From Niallia sp. NCCP-28 (lineage in GTDB: Bacteria > Bacillota > Bacilli > Bacillales > Cytobacillaceae), in contig NZ_BQYJ01000003.1 of assembly GCF_023168165.1 (NCBI RefSeq), positions 558,001 to 622,000 of the forward strand: DNA of 64,000 nucleotides, read 5' to 3'. Positions 43,109 through 52,241 of this stretch are shown one piece after another. The notes below the pieces were generated by a model that ran no database searches, was not told where the DNA came from, and was given only the letters and a program-made list of their open reading frames with translations. The translations under genes and the position numbers were made by a program. Within the stretch, counting starts at the first letter, position 1. The number at the start of each line of letters is the position of its first letter.

Positions 43109-44188
43109 ATGTCTTATTTAAAGTTATTTGTTTCTGCTTGTATTGGCGGATTGCTTTTTCACTTTTTTCATTTGCCGTTGGCGTGGATTCTTGGTCCAAT
43201 GATTGGCACCATTTTTTATACGAAACTCACCAGACACTCGATAAAAATGCCGATTCTTTTTCGTGACTTTGGTTTAATTTCCATTGGATATATGATCGGC
43301 CTTACCTTCTCCAAAAAAGCATTAGTGGAAATGTTTACCCATTTGCCCTCCATGTTAGTGATGACTTTATCCATGATTGCATTTAGTCTGATTCTTGCAT
43401 TTTTTACCACAAAAATTACACATACAAACTACAAGTCTACAATAGCTGGAAGCATTCCTGGAGGGCTCACACAAATGGTGGCATTATGCGGAGAAATAAA
43501 AGGCATTGATCTTGCCGTAGTGACGATTATCCAAGTGACCAGAATTGTATCTGTTGTAATGCTCGTTCCATTCCTTGTATACAGTCCTTTGCTTCACGGA
43601 AAAGAACAGGCAAGCGACGGAATTATACATATCAGCACTTCTTACCACTGGTCTATCCTATCCTTTTTCCTATTGGCCGCAATTGCTGCTTTTTTGAGTA
43701 AAAAGGGGAGATTTCCCACCCCTTTCCTAATTGGTCCGATTATTATGATCGCCGTTCTTGTCATAGCAGGAATTCATGTGCCAGCACTGCCGGTCAGTGT
43801 CATCAGCATTTCTCAACTTTTTATTGGCATTGATTTAGGATTGCGAATAAAACTCGGAGAAATGGAGAAAAAAGCCATGTTTTCAACTGTCGCTATTATT
43901 TCTTCGATTTTATTGGTGAGTTTTTCCTTTGTTTTAGGCATACTCCTCCTTCATTTAGAAAATGGCATCACACTGATGACCGCATTTATCGCCCTTGCTC
44001 CAGGGGGCATGGCAGAAATGGCGATACTTGGCCAATCCGTGGGCGGCGATTTAACCATTATTACGACCTATCAACTATTTAGACTGTTATTTATTCTTTT
44101 TTGTGTACCGTCTATATTAAAATGGATGTTTCTTTTATTGGATTGGAATGAAAAGCGGAAATTGATAATAAAAAGTGAGGAGAAATAG
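43109..44188 (+). CDS. AbrB family membrane protein (duplicated-domain permease)
   Basis: 359 residues from ATG 43109 (an in-frame TTG at 43097 is less well placed). About ten helices in two repeats, each with a glycine-rich core: PGGLTQMVALCGEIKGIDLAVVTIIQVTRI and PGGMAEMAILGQSVGGDLTIITTYQLFRLLF. This is the TIGR03082-type AbrB/ammonia monooxygenase-like permease family, with no settled substrate. The name does not imply relation to the transition-state regulator AbrB. Confidence 0.88.
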   Translation: MSYLKLFVSACIGGLLFHFFHLPLAWILGPMIGTIFYTKLTRHSIKMPILFRDFGLISIGYMIGLTFSKKALVEMFTHLPSMLVMTLSMIAFSLILAFFTTKITHTNYKSTIAGSIPGGLTQMVALCGEIKGIDLAVVTIIQVTRIVSVVMLVPFLVYSPLLHGKEQASDGIIHISTSYHWSILSFFLLAAIAAFLSKKGRFPTPFLIGPIIMIAVLVIAGIHVPALPVSVISISQLFIGIDLGLRIKLGEMEKKAMFSTVAIISSILLVSFSFVLGILLLHLENGITLMTAFIALAPGGMAEMAILGQSVGGDLTIITTYQLFRLLFILFCVPSILKWMFLLLDWNEKRKLIIKSEEK

Positions 44189-44570
44189 CATCCTAGCTAA
44201 AGAACCTTTTTACCGCAGTGAAACCGACAAAAAGGAAAAACAATAAAAAATAGACAAATGACATTAGGGTGCCGTTTGTCTATTGCCTAGTTCCTTTATT
44301 TTCTATATGCTTGAGTAGTTTCTCTTTTTTCAGCTTTTCATTTCCATTTCACCTCAAAATAGTGAAGAGAATCTTCAGGTGTAGCCCAATGAGGAAGATT
44401 GTTAAGTGGAGAGTAGTTTAAAAGGGACATGTATTAATAAAAAAGCCAAAAAGAACATTGGGTAAAAGCAGCAGGAGTGTACTGTATTGCTATGAAAATA
44501 AAGGCTGTTCGAGTATAATTTATATAAAGGAACGCAAGATAGTCTCATTTAATAAGGTATAAGAAACTAT
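44189..44570. other. Gene-free stretch with one hairpin
   Basis: AATAGACAAA (44249-44258) and TTTGTCTATT (44275-44284) form a hairpin whose U-tract lies on the minus strand, yet no minus-strand gene ends here. TATAAT at 44514-44519 is a possible -10 for the small gene at 44586. Otherwise nothing is seen. Confidence 0.45.
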
Positions 44571-44585
44571 TTAGGAGTGATTATA

Positions 44586-44756
44586 TTGCGGAATGAGGAG
44601 AAAAAGGATATGGAAACAAACACAAAGCCGATTGAATCAACTATTGTATGTGAAAAAGACTACGAAAAATTAACAGATATGGTTCGTAATCCTGCAAAAC
44701 CAAGCAAATTTGTTGAGAATATGTTCAAATTATATCAAGAAAAAAAGAACAATTAA
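44586..44756 (+). CDS. Short TacA-like (DUF1778 C-terminal type) antitoxin
   Basis: 56 residues from TTG 44586 (AGGAG nine bases upstream), or 48 from ATG 44610. IVCEKDYEKLTDMVRNPAKPSKFVENMFKLY matches the toxin-neutralising tail of DUF1778/TacA antitoxins, in which a 'S.DYE.L..L..NPPKPN..L...F' pattern wraps the acetyltransferase. The usual N-terminal ribbon-helix-helix DNA-binding part (about 45 residues) is absent. It ends nine bases before a GNAT gene, the standard TacAT order. The assignment rests on pattern memory and synteny. Confidence 0.6.
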   Translation: MRNEEKKDMETNTKPIESTIVCEKDYEKLTDMVRNPAKPSKFVENMFKLYQEKKNN

Positions 44757-44765
44757 TTTTATCGT

Positions 44766-45296
44766 ATGTTTGATTATATTTCCGAAGAATATTTATCTAA
44801 TGCTCATATTGAAAAATTGCAGGATTTTCAATGTAAAGATGAAATACAAGTGGAAACTTTTCTGAAGGAAGAGGCTTTTCCATTAATGGAACGAAATTTA
44901 GTCAGAACTCGATTATTCTTCGACCAACAGAAGAATTTAATTGGGTTCTATTCTTTGTTTAATGACACCATAAAAATGAATAAACAAAAAAGAAAGCAAT
45001 TGGATATAAATTTGCCGGATAAAGTGAAAGAAATCCCCGCAATACGTTTGCATTATATAGGAGTGGATAATAGATATAGAAAAAATAACTATGGTCTTTA
45101 TATAATGTCCTCTGTTTTATATCATACCGCTCTAGTTGCGAAAATAAGCGGCTGCCCTCTAATTATAGTAGAATCAACCAAAAACGCCAGAGCATTTTAT
45201 GAAAAATTTGATTTTACCTATATATGCCCAAAAGATAGCTATTACATCTATTCGTTAAATACAAAATATTTTGCAGGCTTAGTAGAGAATCGTTAA
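44766..45296 (+). CDS. GNAT acetyltransferase, probable TacT-like toxin
   Basis: 176 residues. The order FQCKDEIQVETFLKEEAF / RTRLFFDQQKNLIGFYSLFNDTI / PAIRLHYIGVDNRYRKNNYGLYIMSSVLYHTALVAKISGCPLIIVESTKNARAFYEKFDF is the layout of TacT/AtaT-type toxins that acetylate aminoacyl-tRNA and block translation. The acetyl-CoA loop is RYRKNNYG, poorer in Gly than R/Q-x-x-G-x-G, so activity may be weak. It has no strong ribosome binding site and is likely coupled to the upstream small gene, as in toxin-antitoxin operons. Confidence 0.65.
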   Translation: MFDYISEEYLSNAHIEKLQDFQCKDEIQVETFLKEEAFPLMERNLVRTRLFFDQQKNLIGFYSLFNDTIKMNKQKRKQLDINLPDKVKEIPAIRLHYIGVDNRYRKNNYGLYIMSSVLYHTALVAKISGCPLIIVESTKNARAFYEKFDFTYICPKDSYYIYSLNTKYFAGLVENR

Positions 45297-45324
45297 AAAG
45301 TCCGCTTATAAAATAAATCATATT

Positions 45325-45367
45325 AAATCTCCATTCCTAAAAAAAATAAAGCGAATGGGGATTTTTT
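45325..45367 (+). terminator. Terminator of the toxin-antitoxin operon
   Basis: AAATCTCCATTC (45325-45336) pairs with GAATGGGGATTT (45353-45364, one G-U), then TTT. Confidence 0.7.
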
Positions 45368-45580
45368 ATAATTGTTCGTGTTCAAAAGAAATAGAGAAGT
45401 GTCCCGCCTATGGAAGAATGGCACTTTCACAAATAAAACACGAATTATAAATTATTTTTCATCGTTAATATTCGTATTTTCCTTTTCATTCCACTCGGAT
45501 TTTTTCTTTATCTTAAACTTTTTTCCTCTACGCTCCTTATACAGCGTTCCATTATTGCTATTTTGTGTAAAATAAACTAA

Positions 45581-45995
45581 TTAACTGATGCCTCATTAAA
45601 CCAACAAGTTTATCCAGAAGGCCGTACATTAGGAAGAATCGCTTGGCATTTTACAACCATTCTTCCAGAGTATTTAGCCTATTTTGGATTGGATATAGAA
45701 CAAATAGATGATGCCAAACAGGTTCCCTCTACAGCACATGAAATTGCAAGAACTTTTAGAAAAACAAGTTCCAAAACAGCAAAAGTTATTGAACAGCAAT
45801 GGACAGATGAATCTCTTAAGCAAATACAAGAATCGAATGATAAGATTTTAATGGGGCTAATTAAGCATATTGTGCACCATAGGGGACAAATTACGGTTCT
45901 GATGCGGGCAAGCAGGGCTTAAATCATGTGGGGTTTATGGACCGCCAAAGGAAGACTGGATTCATTTAGGTGTAGAAACTACTCCCCCGCTTTAA
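45581..45995 (+). pseudogene. DinB family protein, truncated and frameshifted
   Basis: The frame from 45581 reads LTDASLNQQVYPEGRTLGRIAWHFTT through HIVHHRGQITVLMRASRA and stops at 45920, but the family ending GVYGPPKEDWIHLGVE appears in another frame to 45995. Removing one G from GGG at 45906-45908 restores it (VLMRQAGLKS). The N-terminal 35 or so residues are also missing; a stop lies just before 45581. DinB-like four-helix proteins include thiol-dependent transferases. Two lesions make this a decayed gene. Confidence 0.75.
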
Positions 45996-46037
45996 ATATA
46001 TTTGCCGTGACTAGATGGAGACATCATACAGCATAGC

Positions 46038-46082
46038 AAAAAAGCGACCATCTGGGATATATCAGTTGATCGCTTTTTTTTG
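46038..46082. terminator. Bidirectional terminator
   Basis: AAAAAAGCGA (46038-46047) pairs with TCGCTTTTTT (46070-46079), a long loop between. It ends the minus-strand DUF1275 gene. Confidence 0.7.
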
Positions 46083-46102
46083 CTAAAGCAATTGCATGCT
46101 AT

Positions 46103-46825
46103 TCAGCGGCTTGAAACATGTTTTGTCAGAGCGGCAGATTTTCTTATATACCCTTTATCGCGATGATAAAGAACCAAGGCAATGACCAATACTCCTGCTG
46201 CTACCCAAATGGATTTGTTTCCTATATAAGTAGTAGTAAAGGTTCCTAATAATGCACCAACTAAAAAAGAAATAATAATGACAAAAAATTGTTTAAACTG
46301 TTTTTTTGCTTCTGCATCATGATAAATAAATGCTGCATAAGCGGCTTGAGTTGCTGTACGCAGACTTCCGGTCGTCATGGTCGAATTATAGGCCCACTTA
46401 TCCAATTTATTAAAAGTAGAAATCTGCAAAGAAGAAACAAAAGCAAGACTTGTTGTAACGATAATATTTGGCATGCTTGCCGGCAAAAAGCCAACGATTA
46501 TCAATACAAGACACTCCAAAATAAGAATAGAACGTCTATAGCTGTATAATAATTCCCGCAAAAAGGGAAGCTTCACCACTTCTGAAACTAAAACTCCTAT
46601 AATAAAAGCGACGATTGGGGGGATGAAAACAAGTGCATTCCTCCATTCTCCAGTCGCTAAATGAACGGCAAATAAAACGATATTTCCTGTTTGTGCATTC
46701 GCAAACACTCCGTCCCTTGAAATAAATGTATAAGCATCTAAAAAACCGCCAACCATTCCTAGTAAAACTGCTAAATGAATGGAATTCGAAGCTAAGGAGG
46801 GAAGTGTTTTTTGTATAGGTCTCAT
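46103..46825 (-). CDS. YoaK family membrane protein (DUF1275)
   Basis: 240 residues, six to seven helices. GMVGGFLDAYTFISRDGVFANAQTGNIVLFAVHLATGEW is the DUF1275 hallmark and FVSSLQISTFNKLDKWAYNSTMTTGSLRTATQAAY the second conserved block. Role unknown; a transport function is assumed in databases. AAGGAGA precedes the ATG. The 325 bases upstream, before gapB, hold only control sequence. Confidence 0.9.
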   Translation of the reverse strand: MRPIQKTLPSLASNSIHLAVLLGMVGGFLDAYTFISRDGVFANAQTGNIVLFAVHLATGEWRNALVFIPPIVAFIIGVLVSEVVKLPFLRELLYSYRRSILILECLVLIIVGFLPASMPNIIVTTSLAFVSSLQISTFNKLDKWAYNSTMTTGSLRTATQAAYAAFIYHDAEAKKQFKQFFVIIISFLVGALLGTFTTTYIGNKSIWVAAGVLVIALVLYHRDKGYIRKSAALTKHVSSR

Positions 46826-47081
46826 TTATTGTAAATCTCCTTTATTTGGTGAAACATTTTTTTCTGGTGGTGTTTCACTCTTCTGACATATATTTTCTGC
46901 TAAAACTTTAACATAAAACCACCATAAATTCTGTAAGGAAATTATGAACATTGACCAAAAAGAGAAAAAATAATGGAATGGTTGGAATAATAACAATCAG
47001 TTTCTTTGATTTGCTAAAAGAGAAATAATATTTTTAATTTTACGAATAATAACCTATGATAACTTAATGCTTTATTATTCG

Positions 47082-47137
47082 TTTTAATATGTTATACTTT
47101 AATTGTGAAAAATAATATAAAGTATAACATATTAAAA
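47082..47137. promoter_or_regulatory. 20-base-arm inverted repeat carrying two CcpN-type boxes
   Basis: The 20 bases at 47082-47101 are perfectly complementary to 47118-47137, with 16 bases between. Each arm contains TATGTTATACT, an exact match to the published CcpN consensus TRTGHYATAYW as I recall it, in opposite orientations. The right arm ends directly at the gapB ribosome binding site. A -10 (TATACT, 47093-47098) lies in the left arm. Confidence 0.75.
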
Positions 47138-47150
47138 GGAGCGGATGTTA

Positions 47151-48182
47151 ATGAGTGTTACAATTGCAATCAATGGGTTTGGCCGAATTGGAAGAATGGT
47201 ATTTAGACAAGCTATTCTAAATGAAACAATTCATATTGCAGCAATTAATGCTAGTTACTCTGCAGAAGCGTTAGCACATTTACTTAAATATGACACAACA
47301 CATGGCAAGTTCGATGGAGAAATACGTTGGGAAGAAAAGGCGTTAATTGTAAATGGAAAACGTATCTTGTTAATTAATGAGCGAAATCCATCATTATTAC
47401 CTTGGAAACAATTACATATAGACATTGTGGTAGAAGCAACAGGAAAATTCAACAGCCGGGAAAAAGCTGCACTTCATTTAGAAGCAGGCGCAAAAAAAGT
47501 AGTGTTAACAGCACCTGGAGACAATGCAGACGCAACGATTGTCATGGGAGTAAATGAAAAAACACTTGATATACATAAACATACGGTTATCTCCAATGCA
47601 TCGTGTACCACAAATTGTTTAGGACCAGTTGTCAAAGTGATTGACGATTCATTCGGCATTGAAAATGGATTGATGACAACCATCCATGCGTATACAAATG
47701 ACCAAAATAATATTGACAATCCCCATAAAGATTTAAGAAGAGCAAGATCTTGCGGGCAAAATATTATTCCAACAACAACTGGCGCTGCAAAAGCTTTAAA
47801 GCTGATTTTGCCTCATTTAGAAGGCAAGCTTCATGGAATGGCCTTAAGAGTGCCAACCCAAAATGTTTCTCTTGTGGATTTAGTGGTTGATTTAAAGAAA
47901 AACACAACGGTTGAAGAGGTAAACAATTGTTTTGCTTTAGCACAACAAGAAAATTTTAAAGGCATTTTGGAAATTACCGATGAACCATTGGTATCGAGCG
48001 ATTTTAATACAACAACGGTTTCAGCAACAATCGATGGCTTATCGACCATGATGATTGGAGAAAAAAAATTAAAGGTACTTGCCTGGTATGATAATGAATG
48101 GGGGTATTCTTCAAGAGTGGTAGATTTGGTCGCTTATGTTGGAGAGCAGCTTAATCGAAAAAACACAGTGATGGTTGGCTGA
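47151..48182 (+). CDS. gapB: Glyceraldehyde-3-phosphate dehydrogenase, gluconeogenic type
   Basis: 343 residues from ATG 47151; GGAG is nine bases upstream, which excludes the ATG at 47145. INGFGRIGRMVFR is the cofactor fold, and SNASCTTNCLGP holds the catalytic Cys. INASYSAEALAHLLKYDTTHGKF is typical of GapB, the NADP-linked enzyme that works in the gluconeogenic direction, in contrast to glycolytic GapA. The upstream CcpN-type boxes fit glucose repression of gapB in B. subtilis. Confidence 0.93.
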   Translation: MSVTIAINGFGRIGRMVFRQAILNETIHIAAINASYSAEALAHLLKYDTTHGKFDGEIRWEEKALIVNGKRILLINERNPSLLPWKQLHIDIVVEATGKFNSREKAALHLEAGAKKVVLTAPGDNADATIVMGVNEKTLDIHKHTVISNASCTTNCLGPVVKVIDDSFGIENGLMTTIHAYTNDQNNIDNPHKDLRRARSCGQNIIPTTTGAAKALKLILPHLEGKLHGMALRVPTQNVSLVDLVVDLKKNTTVEEVNNCFALAQQENFKGILEITDEPLVSSDFNTTTVSATIDGLSTMMIGEKKLKVLAWYDNEWGYSSRVVDLVAYVGEQLNRKNTVMVG

Positions 48183-48197
48183 AAAATCGAATAGTGC

Positions 48198-48240
48198 AAA
48201 AAGAGGTTGGCATTAGGAAAAAAGGCAAACCTCTTTTTCT
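48198..48240 (+). terminator. Terminator of gapB
   Basis: AAAAAGAGGTT (48198-48208) pairs with AACCTCTTTTT (48228-48238). Confidence 0.85.
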
Positions 48241-48561
48241 TGTTCTTATAAAAATGGCATATTATTTTGCTGTTTGTTCGCTTCCATTAAGAGGGAGAGT
48301 ATTTTTGCTTAGAAATGATTTATACCACAAAGCAATGAATAGGGCTGCTAAAGCTATAAAACTTGTAATAAAAAAGCAATGGAAGGGGGGATATAATCCA
48401 GTGTTGCAGTAAAGTCCCAATCAATTCAAAAAAACTGTTTACTTTTCCAATTAAAATCAGACGCAAATAATTTCCACCATAATCATAAAAGGGGACCATT
48501 AAGCTGAAATTAATTTGCTACACATACAACTATTTTGAATTTTTAGGAAAATTAATTGTGA

Positions 48562-49139
48562 CTGCAACAGCAAAAAATCATTCATTTGCTGAAACAAGAA
48601 GAAGAAATGGATGCATTAAATCTTGCTTTTGTCTTGCATATATCCGATATGGCAGCAAAACAACATCTATATGCTCTTCAGAAAAAGGACCTTGTTGCAT
48701 ATAAGGAATAAGGAGGAGATGCGTAAAATAAGAAGGCCAGCGAAAATGTGGCGATTGCCTTCTGCTGCAGATAAATTTTTCCCAAATCGTTATGCCAAAA
48801 GTCTCCACTATGAAGGAGGCCTTTGGCAATAAAGGCTTAGAGCAATTATTAAAAACAGGGAACCAGGAACTGATTGAGGCGCTTCTGCAAAAAATAGGGG
48901 GAAATCAATCATTAAAGAGAAATTAGAAACATTGGCCGACTTAAGAACAGAAGAGGGCTATATGGCTGAAATAAAACAAGAAGAAGATCATTCGTATCTC
49001 CTTATGGAAAAACATTGCCCCATTTGTGCAGTCGCTTCCGCTTGTTCAGGATTTTGCAACAAAGAAAAGAAATTGTTTCAGGCAGTTGGCAGGAAAAACC
49101 CGCTGCACCTACCAAATACGTGAAAATCTTATCATCTAA
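48562..49139 (+). pseudogene. SufR/DeoR-like iron-sulfur transcriptional regulator, decayed
   Basis: Across three frames one can follow LQQQKIIHLLKQEEEMDALNLA (helix-turn-helix), then RPAKMWRLPSAADKFFPNRYA, then EAFGNKGLEQLL, LETLADLRTEEGYMAEIKQEEDHSYLLMEKHCPICAVASACSGFC, and finally TRCTYQIRENLII with a stop at 49137-49139. The Cys pattern CPIC...CSGFC is that of SufR-type regulators that hold an Fe-S cluster. At least three frameshifts and an in-frame stop show it is no longer functional. The start is also lost. Its former targets cannot be told. Confidence 0.78.
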
Positions 49140-49798
49140 GGGATGAAACTAGATACATTCTTATTTTAATTGGCATAGCGGGTGATAAACGCTATATTTC
49201 GCCCAATATGCTACGTTAAATAAGTGAAAACACAACGGAAAGAAATCGCTTTCTTTATGAGCGGTTTTTATATGGATGTTGACACTAAACTTAAATAATA
49301 ATATTGAAAATAGTATGTGCAAAAATGAGCATATCAAAAAGAATACAGATGGACGATTAAAAATTGAATAGCCAACTATACATATAATAAATAATGAAGT
49401 TTTTGTTTGATGCTCGCAAAAAACCTCCAGAAAAAAACAAAAAATAAAGATGCATGGATGAATGCTATAATTCATAATTGAAAACAGTCTCCATAGAAAA
49501 TTTAAATTCAAACTAATTAATATATAAATGGGAAAAAATTTTTATTTCGTCTCACTATTACTAGTATACTTAATTATGAGATGAAAAATAAGCATTTATC
49601 TGTTTCTTCCTATAATATATATTATGTCGGGGGCGTTATTCGAAATGACAAAAAGGCAAACAATGTTTCCTCCACTGATTTTATATTTTCTAAATCAATA
49701 TATTTTGTACTGTATTCAATTTCCTCCCTTTTCTGTAAAATTTTCTTATCATTGATGATAACTAAAGTTATTGACCCTATTCTAGAAATAAACACTAT
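49140..49798. other. Gene-free AT-rich stretch
   Basis: Only low-complexity frames without ribosome binding sites or recognisable products on either strand. Confidence 0.45.
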
Positions 49799-49840
49799 AA
49801 AGGCCGATAATACTACTTCATTGTAGTATTATCGGCCTTT
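49799..49840. terminator. Bidirectional terminator beyond leuA
   Basis: A perfect 18-base stem, AAAGGCCGATAATACTAC (49799-49816) with 49823-49840, loop TTCATT. Confidence 0.85.
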
Positions 49841-49889
49841 ATTTATAGTTCAATTTATTGTTTCCCTAAAAGGTGCAAACAACTGCTTG

Positions 49890-51590
49890 TTATTTTTTTG
49901 AAGAGATAAACTCTTTTTCTACAGGAAGTAAGTTGGATATCATGTTGTTAACAGCACTAAACAAAGCTTTTACAGATGATGTCATAATATCTACGTCAAT
50001 CCCACAGCCCCAATATACTGCACCATCTAAAGTGGTGATTCCCACATAAGATACAGCTTTTGATCCTGAACCTATCTCTAGCGCATGCTCCTTATAAACT
50101 AAGTCCTTATAATGGATATCCAATTGGTTTTGAAGAACATTGCTGATAGCATCTAGTCTGCCATTTCCACTGCCACTCAACTCGTATTCTTCATTATGTA
50201 TCCGAATCGATACAATCGTTTCGTACTGTTCATTTGGAGTAAACTTGTAATTGATAAACTCGACAGGTTTCTTAATATTGATATATTCCTTAATGAATAT
50301 ATCATAGATTTCATTCGGCATAAGTTCCTTGTGATTGTGATCTGAAACATTTTTCACACTATATCCAAAGTTTTCACGCATTTGGGCAGGCAAATCAAAT
50401 CCATATTTTTGTTTAAGTATATAACCGATGCCGCCTTTTCCGGATTGGCTGTTGATTCGGATAATATCTCCTTCATATTCTCTGCCGATATCCATCGGAT
50501 CAATCAATAGATAAGGTACGTTCCAATGCTCACATTCCCTTTCTTCGCGCCATTTCATTCCTTTGGCAATGGCATCTTGATGAGAGCCTGAAAATGCAGT
50601 GAACACAAGTTCGCCTCCATATGGATGTCTTTCATGAACCGTCATTTTTGTCAATTTTTCATACACAGATATAATTTTAGGAATATGATCAAAATTCAGC
50701 TTGGCATCTACTCCATGGGAAAACATATTTAATGCAAGCGTGACAATGTCTACATTTCCTGTTCTTTCTCCGTTGCCAAATAATGTTCCCTCCACTCTCT
50801 GTGCTCCAGCAAGCATTGCAAGCTCTGCATCTGCAACGCCAGTGCCCCTGTCATTGTGCGGATGGATAGAAAGAATGACATTATCCCGGAAGTTTAAATG
50901 ATTACTCATATACTCAATTTGGCTTGCGTACACATGAGGCATAGACATGGATACAGTAGCCGGCAGGTTGATAATCACCTTGTTGTCAGCTGTAGGCTGC
51001 CATATATCAAGCACTGAATTGCAAATATCTAGCGCAAACTCCATTTCCGTACCTGTGAAGCTTTCTGGAGAATACTGAAATTTGAAATTCCCTTCGGTTT
51101 CAGCAGCATATTTCTTCAGCATTTTTGCTCCAGTTACAGCAATGTCAATAATTTGTTCTTTAGATTTTCTGAACACTTGCTCACGCTGTGCCACAGAAGT
51201 GGAATTGTAAAGGTGCACCACCGCTTTATTCACACCTCGCAGCGCTTCAAACGTTTTCTTTATAATATGCTCTCTTGACTGTGTCAACACTTGAATGGTC
51301 ACATCATCCGGAATCAAATCTTGTTCAATCAATGTACGCAAAAAAGCATACTCTGTTTCTGATGCAGCAGGAAAACCCACTTCTATTTCCTTAAAGCCAA
51401 CTGCTAAAAGCAATTGAAAATATTCTAACTTTTCTTCCAAGCTCATAGGAACGACCAACGCTTGATTTCCATCTCGAAGATCCACGCTGCACCAAGTAGG
51501 AGCCTCTTCGATATACTCCTTCTCCGTCCATTTTAAGCTTTTTGCTGGAGGCATAAAGTAACCCTTAGAATACTTTTCAATATTTTTCAT
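49890..51590 (-). CDS. leuA: 2-isopropylmalate synthase (LeuA type 2)
   Basis: 566 residues. SVDLRDGNQALVVPM is the DRE-TIM metallolyase start with the catalytic Arg and metal Asp; IHPHNDRGTGVADAELAMLAG carries the two metal His residues; the C-terminal half holds the allosteric leucine-binding domain with GSGNGRLDAISNVLQ. It condenses 2-oxoisovalerate and acetyl-CoA in leucine synthesis. It stands alone rather than in an ilv-leu operon and is preceded by a T-box leader. AAGGGGAAGT precedes the ATG. Confidence 0.95.
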   Translation of the reverse strand: MKNIEKYSKGYFMPPAKSLKWTEKEYIEEAPTWCSVDLRDGNQALVVPMSLEEKLEYFQLLLAVGFKEIEVGFPAASETEYAFLRTLIEQDLIPDDVTIQVLTQSREHIIKKTFEALRGVNKAVVHLYNSTSVAQREQVFRKSKEQIIDIAVTGAKMLKKYAAETEGNFKFQYSPESFTGTEMEFALDICNSVLDIWQPTADNKVIINLPATVSMSMPHVYASQIEYMSNHLNFRDNVILSIHPHNDRGTGVADAELAMLAGAQRVEGTLFGNGERTGNVDIVTLALNMFSHGVDAKLNFDHIPKIISVYEKLTKMTVHERHPYGGELVFTAFSGSHQDAIAKGMKWREERECEHWNVPYLLIDPMDIGREYEGDIIRINSQSGKGGIGYILKQKYGFDLPAQMRENFGYSVKNVSDHNHKELMPNEIYDIFIKEYINIKKPVEFINYKFTPNEQYETIVSIRIHNEEYELSGSGNGRLDAISNVLQNQLDIHYKDLVYKEHALEIGSGSKAVSYVGITTLDGAVYWGCGIDVDIMTSSVKALFSAVNNMISNLLPVEKEFISSKK

Positions 51591-51637
51591 TTTTACTTCC
51601 CCTTTTCCTTAATAAATAGTTTGTTTAAATTAAAATA

Positions 51638-51845
51638 AAAAAAGCCTGTCATCTCATAAGAGACGACAGGCTTTGCCTACGTGGTACCACTCTTTTTGAT
51701 TCATTAAAAAACTAAATGAACCCGCTTCAAGACTTTATTACGGCAGTCAACCGTTAAGACCTACATATCAGCCCTACCACTCCTGAGCGAGTTGGGGAAT
51801 TCATCGACTGTCTTTCACCAACCGACAGCTCTCTAAACGATAAAT
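51638..51845 (-). promoter_or_regulatory. T-box leader of leuA, probably leucine-specific
   Basis: On the minus strand AGAGAGCTG near 51832 starts stem I, with GGTTGGTGAAAGACAG. A CTC leucine codon at 51791-51789 lies where a specifier would be. GAGTGGTACCACG (51692-51680) is the T-box sequence that pairs with the tRNA acceptor end, followed by the terminator stem AAAGCCTGTC.../...GACAGGCTTT (51674-51643) and a U-run. Uncharged leucyl-tRNA would permit leuA transcription. Confidence 0.88.
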
Positions 51846-52146
51846 ATTCCTTAATACTCTCAATCCATGTGTTTTGAATTATCTAATTTTCATAATTTTA
51901 TAATTTGTTGGATAAATAGTCAACTCCTAATTTAGCTGATTGCTTTTCCTTCCCTTTCTGCTATGTATGACAATATTTATTCGGCAACTATCAACGCTAT
52001 AGCAATAAATGCGAATAATTTTACAAAATTTCAATAATTCATATACATTTCACCCTTCCTTTTTCCAAAATATATTTTTTCATTTTAATGAAATAGCTAT
52101 CCCTTTTCATAAAGCGGGAAAATAAAGTGATTTTCTTATTGAATCA

Positions 52147-52183
52147 AAATAAAAAGCCTTGCTGCATAAAAAAACAGCAAGGC
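52147..52183 (-). terminator. Terminator of the PadR/HAAS operon
   Basis: GCCTTGCTG (52156-52164) pairs with CAGCAAGGC (52175-52183); read on the minus strand it is followed by TTTTTATTTTG. Confidence 0.85.
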
Positions 52184-52241
52184 ACTTAAAATTTTCTACT
52201 ACACTTTATTTCTTTTAATAAATGTTCCCATCTATCTATTA

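Noticed and set aside
45372-45575. 67-codon plus frame
   Set aside because: Phe-rich low-complexity text with no start signal, lying after a terminator.
48194-48412. 72-codon plus frame
   Set aside because: Overlaps the gapB terminator and has no start signal.
49161-49511. 116-codon minus frame
   Set aside because: No ribosome binding site, AT-rich low-complexity hydrophobic text, no recognisable family.
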